Positions 9,633 through 19,253 of a stretch of 64,000 nucleotides of DNA are shown piece by piece. The notes beneath the pieces were generated by a model, which saw only the letters and a program-made list of their open reading frames with translations, had not been told where the DNA came from and searched no databases. The DNA comes from Shewanella polaris (GTDB lineage Bacteria; Pseudomonadota; Gammaproteobacteria; Enterobacterales; Shewanellaceae): contig NZ_CP041036.1 of NCBI RefSeq assembly GCF_006385555.1, positions 1,550,001-1,614,000 on the forward strand. The letters are read 5' to 3'. The position numbers and the translations under genes are program-made. Position 1 is the first letter of the stretch. The number at the start of each line of letters is the position of its first letter.

Positions 9633-10937
9633 ATGCAAGTTTCTGTTGAAACAACTCAAGGCCTAGAACGTCGCCTAACCATTTCTGTACCTGCTGAGCA
9701 AATTGAGAAATTGGTTAAAGACAATGTATTACGCGAAGCTAAGCGTGCTCGTCTTCCTGGTTTCCGTCCAGGTAAAGTACCTATTACTGAAATAAACAAA
9801 CGTTATGGTAAAGCCATTCGTCAAGACATCACTGGTGAAGTGATGCAACGTAACTTTATTGAAGCAATTGTGGCTGAAAAGTTAAACCCAGCTGGCGCAC
9901 CAGTATTTACTCCGGGTAGTACAGATGGTGACAACTTCGAATTCGTTGCTACTTTTGAAATTTACCCAGAAGTTGTATTAACTGGTTTAGACAGCATTAC
10001 CGTTGAACAGCCAAAAGCTGACGTAAATGACGCTGATGTTGACGTTATGATTGAAACGTTACGTAAGCAGCATGCTACTTATGCCGTTGTTGAGCGTGAA
10101 GCTGCCGATGGCGATAAAGTGAAAATGAACTTTATTGGTTCTATCGACGGCGAAGAATTTGAAGGCGGAAAAGCTGACGATTTCGAACTTCAATTAGGTA
10201 GCAACCGTATGATCCCTGGTTTTGAAACGGGTATTGTAGGGCATAAAACAGGTGACGAATTCGAAATCGAAGTGTCTTTCCCTGAAGATTACCATGCTGA
10301 AAACTTGAAAGGTAAAGCGGCTAAGTTTGTTATTACTTTGACTGAAGTTCAAGCGGCTAGCTTACCTGAAGTCAATGACGAGTTTGCTTCTTTGTTTGGT
10401 ATTGCTGAAGGTGGCTTAGATGCACTTAAAGCTGAAATCCGCAAGAATATGACTCGTGAATTAGAACAAGCGCTAAAAGCGAATGTGAAAGAGCAGGTTA
10501 TTACTGGTTTACTTGCTGCGAACGAAATTGCTATTCCTAAAGCGCTTGCAGATGGTGAAGTGAATGTACTTCGTCAACAAGCAATGCAGCGTTTTGGTGG
10601 TCAAACTGAAAATATGCCAGAACTTCCGGCTGAACTTTTCACTGAACAAGCTGAGCGTCGTGTTAAAATCGGTTTGCTATTAGGCGAAGTGATTAAGATT
10701 AACGAATTAAAAGCTGAAGATGATCGTGTTAATGCACTGATCGAATCTATGGCTTCAGCGTATGAAGATCCATCTGAAGTTGTTTCATACTACAACTCAA
10801 ATAAAGAACTCATGCAAAACATGCGCAATGTAGCGCTTGAAGAGCAAGCTGTTGAAGCATTGTTAAAATCTGCAAAAGTAACCGTTAAAGACGTCGCTTT
10901 TGAAGAATTTATGAACAAGGCTACAGGACAAGCGTAA
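9633..10937 (+). CDS. tig: Trigger factor, ribosome-associated chaperone and peptidyl-prolyl isomerase
   Basis: Trigger factor binds ribosomal protein L23 at the exit tunnel and shields nascent chains. The 434-residue protein has the N-terminal ribosome-binding signature [10 protein letters not shown] (GFRxGxxP), a central FKBP-type domain (around residues 160-245, with [20 protein letters not shown] and [17 protein letters not shown]) and a helical C-terminal domain. The frame is open from 9582, but the ATG at 9633 gives [15 protein letters not shown], matching E. coli [15 protein letters not shown], with CGAGG upstream. It heads the tig-clpP-clpX-lon cluster, the same order as in E. coli. 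Confidence 0.98.
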   Translation: MQVSVETTQGLERRLTISVPAEQIEKLVKDNVLREAKRARLPGFRPGKVPITEINKRYGKAIRQDITGEVMQRNFIEAIVAEKLNPAGAPVFTPGSTDGDNFEFVATFEIYPEVVLTGLDSITVEQPKADVNDADVDVMIETLRKQHATYAVVEREAADGDKVKMNFIGSIDGEEFEGGKADDFELQLGSNRMIPGFETGIVGHKTGDEFEIEVSFPEDYHAENLKGKAAKFVITLTEVQAASLPEVNDEFASLFGIAEGGLDALKAEIRKNMTRELEQALKANVKEQVITGLLAANEIAIPKALADGEVNVLRQQAMQRFGGQTENMPELPAELFTEQAERRVKIGLLLGEVIKINELKAEDDRVNALIESMASAYEDPSEVVSYYNSNKELMQNMRNVALEEQAVEALLKSAKVTVKDVAFEEFMNKATGQA

Positions 10938-10972
10938 GCTAAGCTTGACTTAACAAGGCGTTCGCCATTTAT

Positions 10973-11015
10973 AATGGCTCGTATGAGGTTCCTCATGCGG
11001 GCCATTTTTATTTTA
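10973..11015 (+). terminator. Terminator between tig and clpP
   Basis: A 16-bp stem (AATGGCTCGTATGAGG with CCTCATGCGGGCCATT, two G-T pairs) has a two-base loop and is followed by TTTTATTTT. It ends just before the clpP ribosome binding site AGGGAA, so clpP probably has partly independent transcription. Confidence 0.85.
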
Positions 11016-11027
11016 GGGAAATGAATA

Positions 11028-11639
11028 ATGCATAAAGCACCAGAATCAGTACTCAATGCTCTTGTACCTATGGTTGTTGAACAAACAGCGAAAGGTGAAC
11101 GTTCATATGATATTTACTCACGTCTATTAAAAGAGCGAGTTATCTTTTTAGTTGGCCAAGTAGAAGAACACATGGCGAACCTTATTGTCGCTCAATTATT
11201 ATTCCTTGAGTCAGAAAGCCCTGACAAAGATATTTATTTATACATTAACTCACCTGGTGGTTCAGTGACTGCGGGTATGGCTATTTATGACACCATGCAG
11301 TTCATTAAGCCAAATGTGAGTACGGTATGTATGGGCCAAGCAGCAAGTATGGGCGCATTCTTACTAGCCGGTGGTGCTAAAGGTAAGCGTCATTGTTTAC
11401 CTAACTCACGTGTGATGATCCATCAGCCATTAGGTGGTTTCCAAGGCCAAGCATCAGACATTGCTATTCATGCACAGGAAATTCTAGGCATTAAGAATAA
11501 ATTAAACGAAATGTTAGCCGAGCATACTGGTCAACCGCTAGATATTATTGAACGTGATACCGATCGTGATAACTTCATGAGTGCTACTCAAGCTGTTGAA
11601 TATGGTATTGTTGATTCATTACTAACGAGTCGCGGTTAA
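11028..11639 (+). CDS. clpP: ATP-dependent Clp protease proteolytic subunit
   Basis: ClpP is the tetradecameric serine peptidase that degrades substrates unfolded by ClpX or ClpA. The 203-residue protein has the full triad Ser107 (GQAASMGA), His132 (MIHQPLGG) and Asp181 (DTDRDNF). The N-terminal stretch to about residue 12 is probably a short propeptide, as in E. coli. AGGGAA precedes the ATG. clpX follows after 129 bases without a clear terminator, so the two genes are likely co-transcribed. Confidence 0.98.
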   Translation: MHKAPESVLNALVPMVVEQTAKGERSYDIYSRLLKERVIFLVGQVEEHMANLIVAQLLFLESESPDKDIYLYINSPGGSVTAGMAIYDTMQFIKPNVSTVCMGQAASMGAFLLAGGAKGKRHCLPNSRVMIHQPLGGFQGQASDIAIHAQEILGIKNKLNEMLAEHTGQPLDIIERDTDRDNFMSATQAVEYGIVDSLLTSRG

Positions 11640-11768
11640 ACTGGTTGCTGATTTTCTAGATACTTTCAGGTATTCTGTATTTAAAGACGTTCCGTCATCA
11701 ATGTGGTTATGATAAGTATCTACAAGCAGAGCTTAGGTTTAGCCTAAGTTGTAAACAGAGGTAGAATA

Positions 11769-13049
11769 ATGGGCGATAACAAAAATAACGGTGACAGCGG
11801 CAAATTGCTGTACTGCTCTTTTTGCGGAAAAAGTCAGCATGAAGTCAGAAAACTCATTGCTGGTCCATCAGTTTATGTATGTGATGAATGTGTTGAGCTA
11901 TGTAATGACATCATCCGTGAAGAAATCAAAGAGATTTCGCCTAAACGTGATGAAGACAAATTGCCGACACCGCATGAGTTACGCAATCATCTTGATGACT
12001 ACGTGATAGGTCAAGACCAAGCTAAAAAAGTGTTAGCTGTAGCGGTATACAATCATTATAAGCGTTTACGTAATGGCGCAATTAAAGATGGTGTAGAGCT
12101 AGGTAAAAGTAACATTTTACTATTAGGCCCAACCGGTAGCGGTAAAACATTATTGGCTGAAACACTCGCTCGTTCACTTAACGTTCCATTTGCCATGGCA
12201 GATGCAACGACATTAACTGAAGCAGGTTATGTGGGTGAAGATGTAGAAAACATCATTCAGAAGCTACTGCAAAAGTGTGATTACGACGTCGAGAAAGCTG
12301 AACGTGGCATCGTCTACATTGATGAAATTGACAAAATTAGCCGTAAATCAGATAACCCTTCTATTACTCGTGATGTTTCGGGCGAAGGTGTGCAGCAAGC
12401 GTTGCTTAAGTTAATTGAAGGCACCGTGGCTTCTGTTCCTCCACAAGGCGGACGTAAGCATCCACAACAAGAATTCTTGCAAGTGGATACCTCTAAAATT
12501 CTGTTTATCTGTGGTGGTGCGTTTGCAGGGCTTGAAAAAGTCATTGAACAACGTGCACACACTGGTACGGGAATTGGTTTTGGTGCGGAAGTAAAAGGTG
12601 AAGCAGATAAAGCGACAATTTCACAGATCCTGAGCCAAGTAGAGCCTGGTGATTTAGTGAAGTTTGGTTTAATTCCTGAATTTATTGGTCGTTTACCTGT
12701 TGTTGCAACACTAACCGAGTTAGATGAAGCTGCATTAGTACAAATTCTATCTGAACCTAAAAATGCGCTAACTAAACAATATAGTGCGTTATTTGAGATG
12801 GAAAATGTCGAACTTGAATTCCGTGATGATGCATTGCAAGCCATTGCGCAAAAAGCCATGTCTCGTAAAACCGGTGCGCGTGGATTACGTTCTATTGTTG
12901 AAAGCATTTTGCTTGATACTATGTACGATATTCCATCGAAACAAGGTGTGATTAAAGCTGTTGTTGATGAATCTGTTGTAAAAGGTGAATCAGCTCCTAT
13001 TTTGATTTACGAAAATACAGAGACTCAGAAAGCGTCTGGCGAGCAATAA
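11769..13049 (+). CDS. clpX: ATP-dependent Clp protease ATP-binding subunit ClpX
   Basis: ClpX is the AAA+ hexameric unfoldase that feeds ClpP. The 426-residue protein has an N-terminal zinc-binding domain with Cys16, Cys19, Cys38 and Cys41. It also has the Walker A motif GPTGSGKT (about residue 120), Walker [10 protein letters not shown], the pore loop GYVGEDV, the RKH-type loop near GGRKHP, and the IGF loop GIGFGAEV used to dock ClpP. A compact hairpin (CTTAGG/CCTAAG) lies just upstream in the leader. A terminator follows the gene. Confidence 0.98.
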   Translation: MGDNKNNGDSGKLLYCSFCGKSQHEVRKLIAGPSVYVCDECVELCNDIIREEIKEISPKRDEDKLPTPHELRNHLDDYVIGQDQAKKVLAVAVYNHYKRLRNGAIKDGVELGKSNILLLGPTGSGKTLLAETLARSLNVPFAMADATTLTEAGYVGEDVENIIQKLLQKCDYDVEKAERGIVYIDEIDKISRKSDNPSITRDVSGEGVQQALLKLIEGTVASVPPQGGRKHPQQEFLQVDTSKILFICGGAFAGLEKVIEQRAHTGTGIGFGAEVKGEADKATISQILSQVEPGDLVKFGLIPEFIGRLPVVATLTELDEAALVQILSEPKNALTKQYSALFEMENVELEFRDDALQAIAQKAMSRKTGARGLRSIVESILLDTMYDIPSKQGVIKAVVDESVVKGESAPILIYENTETQKASGEQ

Positions 13050-13078
13050 TTACGCTGATAATAAGTAAATTGAAAAAT

Positions 13079-13103
13079 AAGGAGTCCATTGGACTCCTTT
13101 TTT
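13079..13103 (+). terminator. Rho-independent terminator after clpX
   Basis: Hairpin AAGGAGTCCA / TGGACTCCTT with a one-base centre, followed by a T-run, about 30 bases past the clpX stop. It separates clpPX from lon. Confidence 0.9.
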
Positions 13104-13179
13104 CGTATTAGCCATTGAAACTGATAACATCACCCCAATATAATCAGTATTAAGTCTTTTCATTAAACGGAATCGAGCC

Positions 13180-14811
13180 ATGACCCAAGAGCGTGAAGCG
13201 CATATCGAACTCCCCGTATTACCACTGCGAGATGTGGTAGTTTACCCACATATGGTAATTCCGCTATTCGTAGGACGGGAAAAATCCATTCGTTGCCTAG
13301 AATCGGCAATGGAACAAGACAAGCAAATTTTATTGGTTGCCCAAAGAGATGCAGATCTTGATGAACCAACTAAGGACGATATTTTTGATATTGGTACAGT
13401 AGCCTCTATTTTACAACTACTGAAGTTACCTGACGGCACTGTGAAAGTATTGGTTGAAGGCGGTCAACGAGCCAAAATCAAAAAGTACACTCAAGAAGAA
13501 GAATTCTTCGTTGCAACAGCCGAATACCTCGAGTCAGAACAATTAAGTGACAAAGAGGAAGAAGTGTTAGTTCGCAGCGCGATTGGCCAGTTTGAAGGTT
13601 ACATCAAGCTGAATAAAAAAATTCCGCCTGAGGTGTTAACTTCACTTTCTGGTATTGATGAAGCGGCTCGTTTAGCTGACACCATGGCCGCACATATGCC
13701 ATTGAAGCTAGAAGATAAGCAATCTGTACTTGAGATGATAAATGTCGGCGAGCGTCTTGAATATTTAATGGCGATGATGGAATCGGAAATCGACTTGTTA
13801 CAAGTTGAAAAACGTATCCGTACTCGCGTTAAAAAGCAGATGGAAAAAAGTCAGCGCGAATATTATTTGAATGAGCAAATGAAGGCTATTCAAAAAGAAT
13901 TAGGCGATATTGACGAAACTCATGACGAATTTGAAGTGCTGGCGCGTAAGATTGAAGAAGCTGGCATGCCAAGTGATGCAAAAGAGAAAGCCTCTGCTGA
14001 GTTAAATAAGCTCAAAATGATGTCGCCAATGTCTGCTGAAGCTACCGTTGTTCGTAGTTACGTAGATTGGATGACTTCAGTACCTTGGAAGCAACGCTCT
14101 AAAATTAAGCGTGACTTAGCTAAGGCGCAAGAAGTACTTGATGCCGATCATTATGGGCTTGAAAAAGTCAAAGAACGTATCCTTGAGTATTTAGCCGTTC
14201 AAAGTCGTGTTAAACAACTTAAAGGACCTATCTTGTGTCTAGTTGGACCTCCAGGTGTGGGTAAAACCTCACTGGGTCAATCTATTGCTAGAGCTACTGG
14301 GCGTAAATATGTACGCGTTGCATTAGGTGGAGTTCGTGATGAAGCGGAAATTCGTGGTCATCGCCGTACTTATATTGGTTCAATGCCAGGTAAAGTCATT
14401 CAGAAAATGGCTAAAGTGGGTGTGAAAAACCCATTATTCTTACTCGATGAAATCGATAAGATGAGCTCAGATATGCGCGGCGATCCATCGTCAGCATTAT
14501 TAGAAGTGCTCGATCCAGAACAGAATGCAACGTTTAACGATCATTATCTCGAAGTCGATTACGACTTATCTGATGTCATGTTTGTTGCTACGTCAAACTC
14601 AATGGATATTCCTGGCCCTTTACTTGACCGTATGGAAGTGATTCGTTTAGCGGGTTATACCGAAGATGAAAAGCTTAATATTGCAAAACAACATTTATTG
14701 AATAAGCAAATTGAACGTAACGGCCTTAAAGCAAAAGAAATCAAGGTTGATGACAGCGCTATTTTAGGGATTATTCGTTATTACACTCGTGAAGCAGGTG
14801 TGCGTTCATGA
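13180..14811 (+). CDS. lon: Lon protease, N-terminal and AAA+ part (gene split by net -1 frameshift)
   Basis: This 543-residue product corresponds to roughly the first 70 percent of ATP-dependent Lon protease, which degrades misfolded and regulatory proteins. It carries the N-terminal substrate-recognition domain ([14 protein letters not shown] start), the coiled-coil linker and the AAA+ module with Walker [10 protein letters not shown], Walker [10 protein letters not shown] and sensor region VATSNSMD. It ends at a TGA after REAGVRS, inside the AAA+ lid, where normal Lon continues LEREISK. The protease domain follows in another frame and overlaps by ATGA. The combined length, 543 plus 240, equals a usual Lon. 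It could be a disrupted gene, a two-subunit Lon or a sequencing artefact; see the finding. Confidence 0.9.
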   Translation: MTQEREAHIELPVLPLRDVVVYPHMVIPLFVGREKSIRCLESAMEQDKQILLVAQRDADLDEPTKDDIFDIGTVASILQLLKLPDGTVKVLVEGGQRAKIKKYTQEEEFFVATAEYLESEQLSDKEEEVLVRSAIGQFEGYIKLNKKIPPEVLTSLSGIDEAARLADTMAAHMPLKLEDKQSVLEMINVGERLEYLMAMMESEIDLLQVEKRIRTRVKKQMEKSQREYYLNEQMKAIQKELGDIDETHDEFEVLARKIEEAGMPSDAKEKASAELNKLKMMSPMSAEATVVRSYVDWMTSVPWKQRSKIKRDLAKAQEVLDADHYGLEKVKERILEYLAVQSRVKQLKGPILCLVGPPGVGKTSLGQSIARATGRKYVRVALGGVRDEAEIRGHRRTYIGSMPGKVIQKMAKVGVKNPLFLLDEIDKMSSDMRGDPSSALLEVLDPEQNATFNDHYLEVDYDLSDVMFVATSNSMDIPGPLLDRMEVIRLAGYTEDEKLNIAKQHLLNKQIERNGLKAKEIKVDDSAILGIIRYYTREAGVRS

Positions 14812-15530
14812 GCGTGAATTTATCGAAGATTTGCCGTAAAGTGGTCAAGCATATTTTACTCGATAAAACGGTTAAAGTTGTTGAGGTTAACCAGGATAAC
14901 TTAAAGTCATTCCTAGGTGTCCAACGTTTTGATTTTGGTAAAGCTGAATCGAACAACCAAATCGGCCAAGTAACCGGTCTGGCATGGACTCAGGTCGGTG
15001 GTGACTTATTAACAATCGAAGCTACTTCAGTTGCAGGCAAAGGTAAATTAACTTATACCGGTTCGCTGGGCGATGTGATGAAAGAGTCGATTCAAGCGGC
15101 AATGACAGTGGTACGAGCTCGCGCTGAAAATCTTGGTATTAATAATGATTTTTATGAAAAGCGTGATATTCATGTGCATGTACCAGAAGGTGCGACACCA
15201 AAAGATGGTCCGTCTGCGGGTGCAGCAATGTGTACCGCGTTAGTGTCTAGTTTAACCGGTAATCCAGTACGCAGTGATGTTGCTATGACCGGTGAAATTA
15301 CGCTTCGTGGAGAAGTCTTGCCGATTGGTGGTTTGAAAGAAAAGCTATTAGCAGCTCATCGTGGTGGAATTAAACATGTGTTAATTCCTAAAGAAAATGA
15401 ACGTGATTTGGAAGAAATTCCCGAAAATGTGATTGCTGATTTAACCATTCACCCAGTTCGATGGATCGATGAAGTGCTAAAATTGGCGCTTGAAAGACCA
15501 GTTGAAGGCTTTGAAGTGGTTAAAAAGTAG
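14808..15530 (+). CDS. lon: Lon protease, C-terminal peptidase part (second half of split lon)
   Basis: A 240-residue frame contains the end of the AAA+ lid and the complete Lon peptidase domain. The catalytic dyad is intact: Ser136 in [11 protein letters not shown] and Lys179 in [14 protein letters not shown], 43 residues apart as in E. coli Lon (Ser679, Lys722). The ATG at 14808 overlaps the TGA of the first half (ATGA). AGGTG at 14796-14800 with a 7-base spacer could support re-initiation or translational coupling. The first residues MSVNL replace the conserved LEREI and probably arise from the altered frame. The rest aligns cleanly, showing no further decay. Alone this part would lack ATPase activity. 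Confidence 0.88.
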   Translation: MSVNLSKICRKVVKHILLDKTVKVVEVNQDNLKSFLGVQRFDFGKAESNNQIGQVTGLAWTQVGGDLLTIEATSVAGKGKLTYTGSLGDVMKESIQAAMTVVRARAENLGINNDFYEKRDIHVHVPEGATPKDGPSAGAAMCTALVSSLTGNPVRSDVAMTGEITLRGEVLPIGGLKEKLLAAHRGGIKHVLIPKENERDLEEIPENVIADLTIHPVRWIDEVLKLALERPVEGFEVVKK

Positions 15531-15622
15531 CTTGTTAGTTAAAAATTTGCTGTAGAGCATAAAAAAAGTGAAAAAAGGGGCTTAACAAAACGCTGACCTG
15601 TGGTAGCCTAGGTCTGTGGAGA

Positions 15623-15654
15623 GTCAGACGCACCAAGCCCTTGGGGCATCTGAC
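15623..15654 (+). other. Stem-loop in the lon-hupB intergenic region
   Basis: An interrupted hairpin is formed by GTCAGA/TCTGAC outside and CCAAG/CTTGG inside, with small internal bulges. No T-run follows, so it is not a standard terminator. It lies about 140 bases before the hupB start and may be a structured part of the hupB leader or the lon 3' end. Confidence 0.45.
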
Positions 15655-15793
15655 ACTGAGCTGTATCCAATATCATTTTTTTGGTTTTCATACTAAGTTT
15701 GGTGCGTTATCAGACTTTTTAACATAAAGCCTCCGCAGACCGCTCTAAACACGGATTAGGTTGCGGCGCGACAATAACATTCAAGGGGATGAC

Positions 15794-16066
15794 ATGAACA
15801 AATCTGAACTAATCGAGAAAATCGCATCTGGTGCTGATATTTCTAAAGCGGCTGCAGGTCGCGCACTAGATTCTTTTATCGCTGCGGTTACTGAAGGTCT
15901 TAAAGATGGCGATAAAATTTCTCTAGTTGGTTTTGGTACATTTGAAGTGCGTCAACGTGCTGAACGTACTGGCCGTAACCCACAAACGGGTCAAGAAATT
16001 AAAATTGCTGCTGCGAACATTCCTGCGTTCAAAGCTGGCAAATCGTTAAAAGACGCTGTTAATTAA
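15794..16066 (+). CDS. hupB: DNA-binding protein HU, beta type
   Basis: HU is a small nucleoid protein that binds and bends DNA as a dimer. The 90-residue product ([20 protein letters not shown]) is standard length and has the beta-arm signature [21 protein letters not shown] with the DNA-intercalating Pro in GRNPQTG. The frame is also open from a TTG at 15761, but the ATG at 15794 preceded by AAGGGGAT gives the canonical protein. It lies between lon and ppiD, as in E. coli, with its own long upstream region and terminator. Confidence 0.97.
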   Translation: MNKSELIEKIASGADISKAAAGRALDSFIAAVTEGLKDGDKISLVGFGTFEVRQRAERTGRNPQTGQEIKIAAANIPAFKAGKSLKDAVN

Positions 16067-16103
16067 TTATTAACAACGTGCCTTTGTAAGGCATTCGTAA
16101 AAT

Positions 16104-16128
16104 AAGCACTGCTTAGGCGGTGCTTTTT
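16104..16128 (+). terminator. Rho-independent terminator after hupB
   Basis: Stem AAGCACTGC / GCGGTGCTT (one G-T pair) with loop TTAG, followed by TTT, 37 bases after the hupB stop. Confidence 0.85.
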
Positions 16129-16209
16129 ACGAAAAGCAATATTGTTATGCATTGCATAGCACATATTGGGAGTATTGGGTTTTACCCGTGGTAGCGTCTG
16201 ATAACTCCA

Positions 16210-16258
16210 TATAATTTACAATAAGGCGCATTCACAAGGTGATGCGCCTTTTTATTTT
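16210..16258 (+). promoter_or_regulatory. TATAAT box followed at once by a terminator-like hairpin, upstream of ppiD
   Basis: A TATAAT at 16210-16215 is followed by the hairpin AAGGCGCAT / ATGCGCCTT (16223-16249) and a T-rich tail TTTATTTTATT, ending 27 bases before the ppiD ATG. The hairpin looks like a rho-independent terminator. It could end hupB read-through or act as an attenuator for a transcript started at this box. No good -35 match at 17 bases is evident, so the promoter itself is uncertain. Confidence 0.5.
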
Positions 16259-16284
16259 ATTAATCGCAACAAGCGAGAATTCAG

Positions 16285-18162
16285 ATGTTAGAAAAAATTC
16301 GTGAAGGTTCACAGGGGATTGTTGCTAAAACAATTCTAGTACTTGTGATACTTTCTTTTGCTTTTGCCGGTGTGAGCAGTTATTTAGGCTCAAACACAGG
16401 TGTTCCTGCCGCAGTTGTTAATGGTGATGAAATTGGTGCCAACGACTTAGAGCAGGCTTTTCAAAATGAACGCTCACGTATTGAGCAACAGCTAGGCGAA
16501 ATGTTTGCAACATTAGCGGCTGACGAAACTTACATGAATGGCATTAAGCAAGGCGTATTAGATCGCTTAATTGCCGATAAACTCATTGATCAAGCGGCCA
16601 ATAAGTTGGGCTTGCGTGTATCTGATGATCAAATTAAACAAGCTATTCTCCAAGAGACAGCGTTTCAAACTGATGGTCAATTTGATAATGAACGTTATTT
16701 AGCCGTTTTGCGTCAGTTAGGTTACCAAACCACAAGCTTTAGAAACATGATGCGTGTTGATATGACGCGTCGTCAGTTATTAAATGCCCTTGTAGGCAGT
16801 GAGTTTGTTCTCGATGGTGAAGCTAAGCAGCTTGCAGAAGTTCAAGGTCAAACTCGAGATATTCGTTATTTAGTTGTCGACTCAACACCTTTCTTGTCAA
16901 GCGTGTCGGTGTCAGATGAAGAAGCTAAAACCTATTACGACGCTAACTTATCGCAGTACATGAGCCCTGAAAAAGTCAGCCTAGAGTATGTTGAATTAAA
17001 TGTTGCTGACATGGCGAAAAATAGCGAAACTTCTGCTGAAGAAGTGCTCGCGTATTACAACGATAACAAAGCACAATATCAAACTGCTGAAAAACGTCTT
17101 GCTGCACATATTTTTGTTGCCGCAACTGACGACGACAGCGCTGATAAAGCCAAAGCTGACGCCATAGAAGCCAAGTTAACAGCGGGTGAAGATTTTGCTG
17201 AAGTGGCAAAAACTGATTCTGACGATAAACTCAGTGCTCAGCAAGGCGGTAAGTTAGATTGGTTTGAACAAGGCGTAATGGACCCTGCCTTTGATGAGGC
17301 TCTTTTTGGTTTGCAAAAAGATCAAGTATCATCAATTGTTAAAAGTGACTTTGGTTACCACATTATCAAGCTGCTTGATTTACAAGCCAGCCAAGCAACT
17401 GCTTTTGAAGATGTGAAAGCAAAAATTGTTGCTCAGTTGCAAGAAAAGAAAGCCCTTGATGTGTTCTATGGTTTACAAACTAAACTAGCCGATACCAGTT
17501 ACGAAATCCCAGATACATTAGCTGAAACTGCGCAAGCCGTTAATGCTAAAGTGCAAACAACAGAGTTGTTTTCTCGTGATGACGTACCAGCTCAGTTTAA
17601 TAATCCTGAGTTCATCAAAGCAGCATTTTCTGATCAGGTTTTAGCCAGCGGTTTGAATAGTGATGTGATTGAACTTGCACCAAACCATGTTGTGGTTATT
17701 CGCTTGAAAAGTCATCAAACTGCCGGTACCTTAAGTTTTGCTGATGTAAAAGCAGGTATTGTTGAGCGTTTGAAGCAAGACAAAGCTAATGAAGGTGCTC
17801 GCGATAAAGCTGCCGAATATATGGCGCAGTTAAAAGCAGGCAATAACACCTTAACCGGTGCCTCATTAACAACCTTAACTAAATTAGGTCGCTTTAATCA
17901 GGATATCGATCAAGCTATCACCAATAAAGCATTCAAAATCGCTGCTCCTGCTGAAAATAATGTCACTATTGACACTGCAGCATTAGCGACAGGTTATGCG
18001 GTTATTGTGGTTGATAAAGTCAATAAAGCTGAAGGCATTAATGACAACTTAATTAATACGCTTAAACAACGTATCGCACCTCAATACAGCGAAGCTGATT
18101 ATCGTGCCGTGGTTGCCTCACTTAAAGCTGATGCTGAAATTGAGTATCCAGTTGCCGACTAA
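16285..18162 (+). CDS. ppiD: Periplasmic chaperone / peptidyl-prolyl isomerase PpiD
   Basis: PpiD is an inner-membrane-anchored periplasmic foldase acting near the Sec translocon. The 625-residue protein starts with the classic MLEKIREGSQGIVAKTILVL anchor (membrane helix about residues 13-33). SurA_N-like helical regions follow, then a parvulin domain around residues 270-365 (from EKRLAAHIFVA to FGYHIIKLLD). The parvulin domain of E. coli PpiD is thought to be poorly active, and the same may hold here. It follows hupB as in E. coli and ends at its own terminator. Confidence 0.96.
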   Translation: MLEKIREGSQGIVAKTILVLVILSFAFAGVSSYLGSNTGVPAAVVNGDEIGANDLEQAFQNERSRIEQQLGEMFATLAADETYMNGIKQGVLDRLIADKLIDQAANKLGLRVSDDQIKQAILQETAFQTDGQFDNERYLAVLRQLGYQTTSFRNMMRVDMTRRQLLNALVGSEFVLDGEAKQLAEVQGQTRDIRYLVVDSTPFLSSVSVSDEEAKTYYDANLSQYMSPEKVSLEYVELNVADMAKNSETSAEEVLAYYNDNKAQYQTAEKRLAAHIFVAATDDDSADKAKADAIEAKLTAGEDFAEVAKTDSDDKLSAQQGGKLDWFEQGVMDPAFDEALFGLQKDQVSSIVKSDFGYHIIKLLDLQASQATAFEDVKAKIVAQLQEKKALDVFYGLQTKLADTSYEIPDTLAETAQAVNAKVQTTELFSRDDVPAQFNNPEFIKAAFSDQVLASGLNSDVIELAPNHVVVIRLKSHQTAGTLSFADVKAGIVERLKQDKANEGARDKAAEYMAQLKAGNNTLTGASLTTLTKLGRFNQDIDQAITNKAFKIAAPAENNVTIDTAALATGYAVIVVDKVNKAEGINDNLINTLKQRIAPQYSEADYRAVVASLKADAEIEYPVAD

Positions 18163-18188
18163 TTAAGTCGTCGCAGCAGATGAAATAC

Positions 18189-18225
18189 AAAAAAGACCTA
18201 GGCTCACGTCTAGGTCTTTTTGTTT
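18189..18225 (+). terminator. Rho-independent terminator after ppiD
   Basis: Stem AAAAGACCTAG / CTAGGTCTTTT with an 8-base loop and a following T-rich tract, about 28 bases after the ppiD stop. Confidence 0.9.
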
Positions 18226-18241
18226 GTAAGGGATATGAGAT

Positions 18242-18865
18242 ATGAGTCATATAGCAAAACATCAATCTAGTGAATTGTTTGTGTTATCACACTACAGCGA
18301 TGACTTATTCGAATCGATCAAGGGCGTGGCTTTACAGTTCAAACATATTACATTTGAACGCTGCCATTTTACCCAATGTGATTTTAGTCAAAGTGATTTC
18401 TATCATTGTCATTTTATTGAGTGTGTTTTTAGTCAATGTAATTTAAGCGTACTCTCAGTGGTTGCCACAGAGTTTGATGATGTTATGTTTAGCGACAGTA
18501 AAGCCATCGGTATTGATTGGACTAAAGCTCAGTGGCCGCAATTTATGACTCAAACCACGATTAAGTTTGAGCGATGTTTGCTCGATGGTAGTAGTTTTTA
18601 TTCGCTTCATTTACCTGATCTTTCACTTATTGACTGTCGTGCCCATGATGTCGACTTTAGAGAAGCTAATTTAAGCAAAGCAGATTTTCGTTTGACCGAT
18701 TTTAATTTAAGCCAATTTAGTCATACCAATCTAACGGAGGCAAATTTTACAGATGCGTTGAATTATCAAATTGATATTACCGCTAATAACGTTAAGCAAG
18801 CCATATTCAGCCGGTTTGAAGCCATGAGTTTGCTAGAGGGCTTGGATATTCAATTGGTCGACTAG
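18242..18865 (+). CDS. McbG/Qnr-like pentapeptide-repeat protein
   Basis: A 207-residue protein built mostly of pentapeptide repeats of the A(D/N)LXX type. Two blocks are visible, about residues 34-75 (FERCHFTQCDFSQSDFYHCH) and 115-185 (FREANLSKADFRLTDFNLS). They should form right-handed quadrilateral beta-helices. The linker between them and the C-terminal tail (SLLEGLDIQLVD, resembling the Qnr end LLEPLGVIVLPD) match the layout of McbG, the microcin B17 immunity protein, and of Qnr proteins that shield DNA gyrase. Gyrase protection is an inference. The start ATG at 18242 follows AAGGGATATGAG. Its TAG stop lies exactly at the edge of a MITE-like element. Confidence 0.8.
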   Translation: MSHIAKHQSSELFVLSHYSDDLFESIKGVALQFKHITFERCHFTQCDFSQSDFYHCHFIECVFSQCNLSVLSVVATEFDDVMFSDSKAIGIDWTKAQWPQFMTQTTIKFERCLLDGSSFYSLHLPDLSLIDCRAHDVDFREANLSKADFRLTDFNLSQFSHTNLTEANFTDALNYQIDITANNVKQAIFSRFEAMSLLEGLDIQLVD

Positions 18866-19127
18866 GGCCTGTTGATCTTTCAAGGTTGTTTTTGCAGCGA
18901 ATTGCTGGCCATTTGTACAAGGCAGAGACTTTGAGGTGTAGTTATTCTACATAAAAAGTCGATAACGCCGTAAAAATGGTCAACAAACGCTGCCCGAAGG
19001 GTTCGGCTAAAAACGTTTTACTCTTTGTTGAATGGATTTTGCTTAGATGACTAGGCATCAATCCATTCGCCTCGATTAAAACGTTTTTAACTCGAACAAA
19101 ATTCAACCAGCAAAGATCAACAGGCCC
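18865..19127. mobile_element. MITE-like element with 16-bp terminal inverted repeats and TA target duplication
   Basis: A 263-bp segment without coding capacity is bounded by perfect inverted ends GGGCCTGTTGATCTTT (18865-18880) and its complement (19112-19127). A TA dinucleotide flanks each side (18863-18864 and 19128-19129), as left by IS630/Tc1-mariner type transposition. The inside is rich in nested inverted repeats: AAAACGTTTT occurs on both sides of an imperfect hairpin around AATGGATT/AATCCATT, plus CCGAAGGGTTCGG and GTAG-TTATT-CTAC. I recall similar sequences dispersed in Shewanella genomes, but copy number cannot be tested here. Confidence 0.75.
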
Positions 19128-19253
19128 TAGCGTACATCGTTATAATTTTTTAATAAAGAAATCCGTTTTATTGCATGTATACAAACAACACGTTAATTTA
19201 CATTAGTTATGCTAAATAATCGGTTGTGACCATTTTATCCAAAAGGAGAGGGC

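Noticed and set aside
12314..12907. A 197-codon minus-strand open frame inside clpX
   Set aside because: It lies wholly antisense to the conserved clpX gene. Its composition (Ser, Asn and Cys rich) is that expected of a shadow frame, and no family features are seen.
14793..14811. Programmed -1 ribosomal frameshift linking the lon halves
   Set aside because: No X-XXY-YYZ slippery heptamer lies in the 18-base window where both frames are open, and no downstream pseudoknot is evident. Re-initiation or mutation fits better.
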